DNA of 8,911 nucleotides from an uncultured beta proteobacterium (GTDB lineage: Bacteria > Pseudomonadota > Gammaproteobacteria > Burkholderiales > Burkholderiaceae_C). This document shows, piece by piece, positions 6,757 through 8,911 of this stretch. Location: positions 1 to 8,911 of the forward strand of contig CAIMHL010000421.1 in the NCBI GenBank assembly GCA_903840825.1. Reading direction: 5' to 3'. The first letter of the stretch is position 1; each line of letters opens with the position of its first letter. The translations under genes and the position numbers were made by a program. The notes beneath the pieces were generated by a model that worked only from the letters and a program-made list of their open reading frames with translations, searched no databases and was not told where the DNA came from.

Positions 6757-7188
6757 GTGACCGACGTAGCATTTCACTTTAACGCCCCTGATCCGGTGGC
6801 CTACGCCTGCCGCTTACTGCGCAAAGCGGTGGGTAGCGGTGCCAAAGTTGTGGTCACGGCAGATGAGCAAACCTTGAACGGATTGGACGTAGCGCTGTGG
6901 ACCTTTTCTCCAACCGATTTTCTTGCGCACTGTGATTTCACCACCGCGCCGTCCATTCTTGCCATGTCACCTGTCGTTTTGGCAACCCATATTGACAGCA
7001 CACCACATCGTCAAATTTTGCTTAACCTCGGTACCACTGTCTCACTTGGTTTTGAAAATTTTCAGCGTGTGATTGAAGTGGTTGCTCTGGACGACGACAG
7101 TCGCCAGAGTGCCCGTAGCCGGTGGAAACAGTACGTTGACTTGGGCTATGCAATAACCCGTCACGACCTTAACCTGAAGCCCAGCTAG
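6757..7188 (+). CDS. holC: DNA polymerase III chi subunit (HolC)
   Basis: Chi belongs to the clamp-loader side of the replicative polymerase and, with psi, links the clamp loader to single-strand DNA-binding protein. The protein is 143 residues, close to the 147 of E. coli. It has the family pattern: an opening strand VAFHFN, then AYACRLLRKAVGSGAKVVV, LDVALWTFSPTDFLAHC (about 43-59), and a later strand with LLNLG. The start is GTG at 6757, because the nearby ATG at 6755 runs straight into a stop. No good Shine-Dalgarno is visible, and five bases separate it from the pepA stop, so it is probably translated by reinitiation. pepA next to holC is a conserved arrangement in proteobacteria, which supports the call. 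Confidence 0.93.
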   Translation: MTDVAFHFNAPDPVAYACRLLRKAVGSGAKVVVTADEQTLNGLDVALWTFSPTDFLAHCDFTTAPSILAMSPVVLATHIDSTPHRQILLNLGTTVSLGFENFQRVIEVVALDDDSRQSARSRWKQYVDLGYAITRHDLNLKPS

Positions 7189-7190
7189 CC

Positions 7191-7499
7191 ATGAGCACGC
7201 AACCCCCAGTTTTCTCCCGCTTCGTCCCCACCTTGACAGAGGTCGTCGAGCCTGTGCAAATGAATGACACTGACGATGTGCAATCCAATGCAGAAGCACT
7301 CGTTCACACTTTAAGCGTGCAAATGGCAGAGTTAATTGACCGTAAACTTTCATCGCTGGCTGAAGAACTCATTCAAAGCTTGCTGACCGAGCATCTGCAA
7401 AACCTGACAAATACACTGAAACCTGAACTAGAAGAGATCGTTAGGCGAACACTTCATCAGGCCCATTTATTCACCCCAGGCCAAGATAAGCAAAAATAA
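7191..7499 (+). CDS. Small helical protein of unknown function downstream of holC (possibly DUF2486-like)
   Basis: The ATG at 7191 comes two bases after the holC stop, so the gene is almost certainly translated from the pepA-holC transcript. It encodes 102 residues. The N-terminus carries FVPTLTEVVEP (about 10-20), then an acidic, Asn/Asp-rich linker (about 21-34). The rest is a long amphipathic region rich in Leu, Glu and Gln (about 35-95) that should be helical and perhaps coiled-coil, with a polar tail. There is no signal peptide or membrane segment. The short proline/valine motif plus long C-terminal helix resembles small uncharacterised Burkholderiales proteins of the DUF2486 type; I recall this resemblance and could not test it. 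No function can be assigned. Position alone suggests a link to chi or replication. Confidence 0.7.
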   Translation: MSTQPPVFSRFVPTLTEVVEPVQMNDTDDVQSNAEALVHTLSVQMAELIDRKLSSLAEELIQSLLTEHLQNLTNTLKPELEEIVRRTLHQAHLFTPGQDKQK

Positions 7500-7539
7500 T
7501 GTTGCATAACCGGCCAAACTTGGTGTCAACCCTAGGTAA

Positions 7540-7556
7540 ATGGCCTGAATATTGCG
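7540..7556 (+). promoter_or_regulatory. Sigma-54-like (-24/-12) promoter upstream of the amino-acid binding protein
   Basis: ATGGCCTGAATATTGCG contains GG at 7542-7543 and GC at 7554-7555 with the 12-base offset required for sigma-54. It matches TGGCACG-N4-TTGC at all but two core positions. Transcription would start near 7566, leaving a leader of about 49 bases before the ATG at 7615. No clear NtrC-type enhancer was seen nearby. A sigma-70 alternative (TTGCGC then GATCAT with 17 bases between, 7552-7580) is weaker. Sigma-54 control is common for nitrogen-related transporters, which fits the downstream gene. Confidence 0.45.
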
Positions 7557-7604
7557 CTATCGTATTGGGTGTGGGATCATTGAATTCCCATTCTTCTTAA
7601 TTTT

Positions 7605-7608
7605 GGAG
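7605..7608 (+). promoter_or_regulatory. Ribosome binding site fixing the start at 7615
   Basis: GGAG stands six bases before the ATG at 7615. The frame is open upstream to a TTG at 7552, but that codon lies in the putative -12 element and would place 21 residues before the signal peptide, so 7615 is chosen. Confidence 0.75.
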
Positions 7609-7614
7609 TTGATT

Positions 7615-8745
7615 ATGCAAATGAAGTTAAAAGTTACTGTGCTTGCCACCATGGCCCTTGCCTCGGGTATTGCCGCTGCACAAGAAGTGATCGTCAAGAT
7701 CGGCCACGTTGCACCAGTATCGGGCGCACAGGCCGCTTACGGTAAAGACAACGAAAACGGTGCCCGTATGGCCATCGAAGATCTTAATGCAGCTGGCGTC
7801 ATGATTGGCGGCAAAAAAGTTAAATTTCAATTGGTTGCCGAAGATGATGCTGCGGATCCAAAACAGGGCGCAGCAGTGGCCCAAAAGTTGTGTGATGCCA
7901 AAGTATCTGGCGTTGCTGGTCACCTGAATTCTGGTACGACTATTCCAGCTTCAAAGATTTACAACGATTGCGGCATTCCTCACATCACACCGTCTGCAAC
8001 AAACCCTAACCTGACCAAGCCTGGCTACAAAACTACTTGGCGCTTGCTGGCCAATGACAACGCTTTAGGCGCTGGACTGGCCTATTACGCTGCTGACACC
8101 TTGAAATTAAAGCGTATCGCCGTGATCGACGATCGTACAGCCTACGGTCAAGGCGTTGCTGAAGTGTTTAAACGCACAGCAGCAGCTAAAGGCATCACCA
8201 TTGTTGACGAGCAGTTCACAACAGACAAGTCAGTGGATTTCATGTCCATTCTGACAGCTATTAAGTCCAAGAATCCTGATGGTGTGTTTTTCGGTGGTAT
8301 GGACCCACAAGCAGGTCCTATGCTTCGCCAGATGGAGCAACTTGGCCTCAGCAACGTCAAATATTTTGGCGGTGATGGCATTTGCACAATGGACTTGATC
8401 AAGCAATCCGCTGGTGCAAAAACTTTGGATAACGTGGTCTGCGCTGAGGGCGGTGCTTCATTGGAAAAAATGCCTGGCGGCGCAGCCTGGAAACAGCGTT
8501 ACGACGCTAAATTCCCAGGTCAGTTCCAGGTTTACAGCCCTTACGTTTACGATGCCGTGCACGTGTTGGTTGACGCTATGAAACGTGCTGGCAGTTCTGA
8601 TCCTAAAGTTTATGGCCCCATGATTGGCGCGACAAACTACAAGGGCATCACAACCAGCGTTCAGTTTGAGTCCAATGGTGAGTTGAAAAACCCAGCCATG
8701 ACTTTGTACACCTACAAAGGTGACAAGAAAATTGCTCTGAACTAA
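7615..8745 (+). CDS. Branched-chain amino-acid ABC transporter periplasmic binding protein (LivJ/LivK type)
   Basis: This is a secreted type 1 periplasmic binding protein of 376 residues, the usual length. Residues 1-22 form a Sec signal peptide (basic start, hydrophobic core, Ala-Ala-Ala before Gln23). The mature protein shows IGHVAPVSGAQAAYGKD, ENGARMAIEDLNAAG, AEDDAADPKQGAAVAQKL, GHLNSGTTIPAS and SATNP, then the second lobe with DDRTAYGQGVAEVFK and FFGGMDPQAGPMLRQM. These are hallmarks of LivJ/LivK-like proteins, which capture leucine, isoleucine, valine or related compounds and deliver them to LivHMGF. Family members in Burkholderiales also bind amides, aromatics or other amino acids, so the ligand is uncertain. 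No permease or ATPase gene is in view; the gene stands alone between a putative sigma-54 promoter and a strong terminator, so it presumably serves a transporter encoded elsewhere. Confidence 0.92.
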   Translation: MQMKLKVTVLATMALASGIAAAQEVIVKIGHVAPVSGAQAAYGKDNENGARMAIEDLNAAGVMIGGKKVKFQLVAEDDAADPKQGAAVAQKLCDAKVSGVAGHLNSGTTIPASKIYNDCGIPHITPSATNPNLTKPGYKTTWRLLANDNALGAGLAYYAADTLKLKRIAVIDDRTAYGQGVAEVFKRTAAAKGITIVDEQFTTDKSVDFMSILTAIKSKNPDGVFFGGMDPQAGPMLRQMEQLGLSNVKYFGGDGICTMDLIKQSAGAKTLDNVVCAEGGASLEKMPGGAAWKQRYDAKFPGQFQVYSPYVYDAVHVLVDAMKRAGSSDPKVYGPMIGATNYKGITTSVQFESNGELKNPAMTLYTYKGDKKIALN

Positions 8746-8760
8746 TTGCTTCGGTAGTAT

Positions 8761-8787
8761 AAAAAGCCACCTTCGGGTGGCTTTTTT
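8761..8787 (+). terminator. Strong intrinsic terminator after the binding-protein gene
   Basis: AAAAAGCCACC, TTCG tetraloop, GGTGGCTTTTT and a further T form an 11-base-pair hairpin with a T-run, 15 bases after the stop codon. The A-rich left side would also let it work on the opposite strand. Confidence 0.95.
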
Positions 8788-8831
8788 ATTATCAAGGCAT
8801 GTTTAAGGGGGAAAACTACGCCGCTCTAGGC

Positions 8832-8837
8832 TAGAAT
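8832..8837 (+). promoter_or_regulatory. Candidate -10 box for the tRNA-Ser gene
   Basis: TAGAAT, five of six to TATAAT, lies 10 bases upstream of the first tRNA base. No good -35 box is found 16 to 18 bases before it. Confidence 0.35.
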
Positions 8838-8847
8838 AAGAGACGCT

Positions 8848-8911
8848 GGATCGGTGGATGAGCGGTTTAAGTCACACGCCTGGAAAGCGTGCGAGGGGTC
8901 AAACCCTCCGC
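8848..8911 (+). tRNA. tRNA-Ser (anticodon GGA), 5' part, cut by window edge
   Basis: From 8848 the sequence folds as the first part of a class II tRNA. The 5' acceptor strand is GGATCGG (8848-8854), followed by TG. The D-arm is GAT (8857-8859) pairing with GTC (8871-8873) around an 11-base loop. The anticodon stem is CACGC (8875-8879) pairing with GCGTG (8887-8891), with loop CTGGAAA and anticodon GGA at 8882-8884. A long variable arm GAGGG/CCCTC (8893-8897 with 8904-8908) is diagnostic of serine tRNA. The T-arm and 3' acceptor strand, expected to read CCGATCC, lie beyond the window. Confidence 0.88.

Noticed and set aside
7512..7545. GGCCA...TGGCC inverted repeat in the gap before the binding-protein gene
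   Set aside because: The arms are only five bases with a 24-base interior and one arm is the -24 element itself. There is no T-run for a terminator, so it is likely incidental.
8788..8911. tRNA-Ser as the attachment site of an integrated element
   Set aside because: tRNA genes are common integration targets, but no integrase gene or repeated tRNA end is visible and the 3' half is outside the window.

Overview
The window reads as ordinary chromosomal sequence from a betaproteobacterium, most likely order Burkholderiales and perhaps a Comamonadaceae-like lineage of moderate GC. The evidence is the pairing of divergent lptF-lptG and pepA-holC, a CysB that keeps the enteric ligand-binding residues, a short-form CbiX, and the wording of the HolC and LivK-like proteins. 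I see no phage, insertion sequence, CRISPR array or other clear mobile element. Coding density is high, and no gene-free stretch exceeds about 120 bases.

The left part, positions 1 to 5227, is entirely on the minus strand. Read in the direction of transcription it contains lptF, lptG (start overlapping the lptF stop), cbiX (sirohydrochlorin chelatase), cysB (sulfur regulator), a YbdL-type methionine aminotransferase, and the first part of a TauE/SafE anion permease cut by the left window edge. LptF and LptG are the two permease subunits of the lipopolysaccharide transporter. The four following genes share a sulfur theme: siroheme for sulfite reductase, control of sulfate assimilation, transamination of sulfur amino acids, and possible export or import of sulfite or sulfonate. 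Gaps are 36 to 63 bases and none holds a recognisable intrinsic terminator.

Positions 5228 to 5305 form a 78-base divergent control region between lptF and pepA. The right part is on the plus strand: pepA (M17 leucyl aminopeptidase), holC (DNA polymerase III chi) and a small helical protein of unknown function, packed with gaps of 5 and 2 bases as one apparent operon. After a 115-base gap with a good sigma-54-like promoter comes a secreted LivJ/LivK-type amino-acid binding protein, closed by a strong intrinsic terminator. The window ends inside a tRNA-Ser(GGA) gene.

I found no convincing new multi-gene system. The most useful leads are the sigma-54-like promoter, an eight-G tract inside lptF, inverted repeats in the gaps upstream of cysB, lptF and the permease gene, and the uncharacterised gene downstream of holC.
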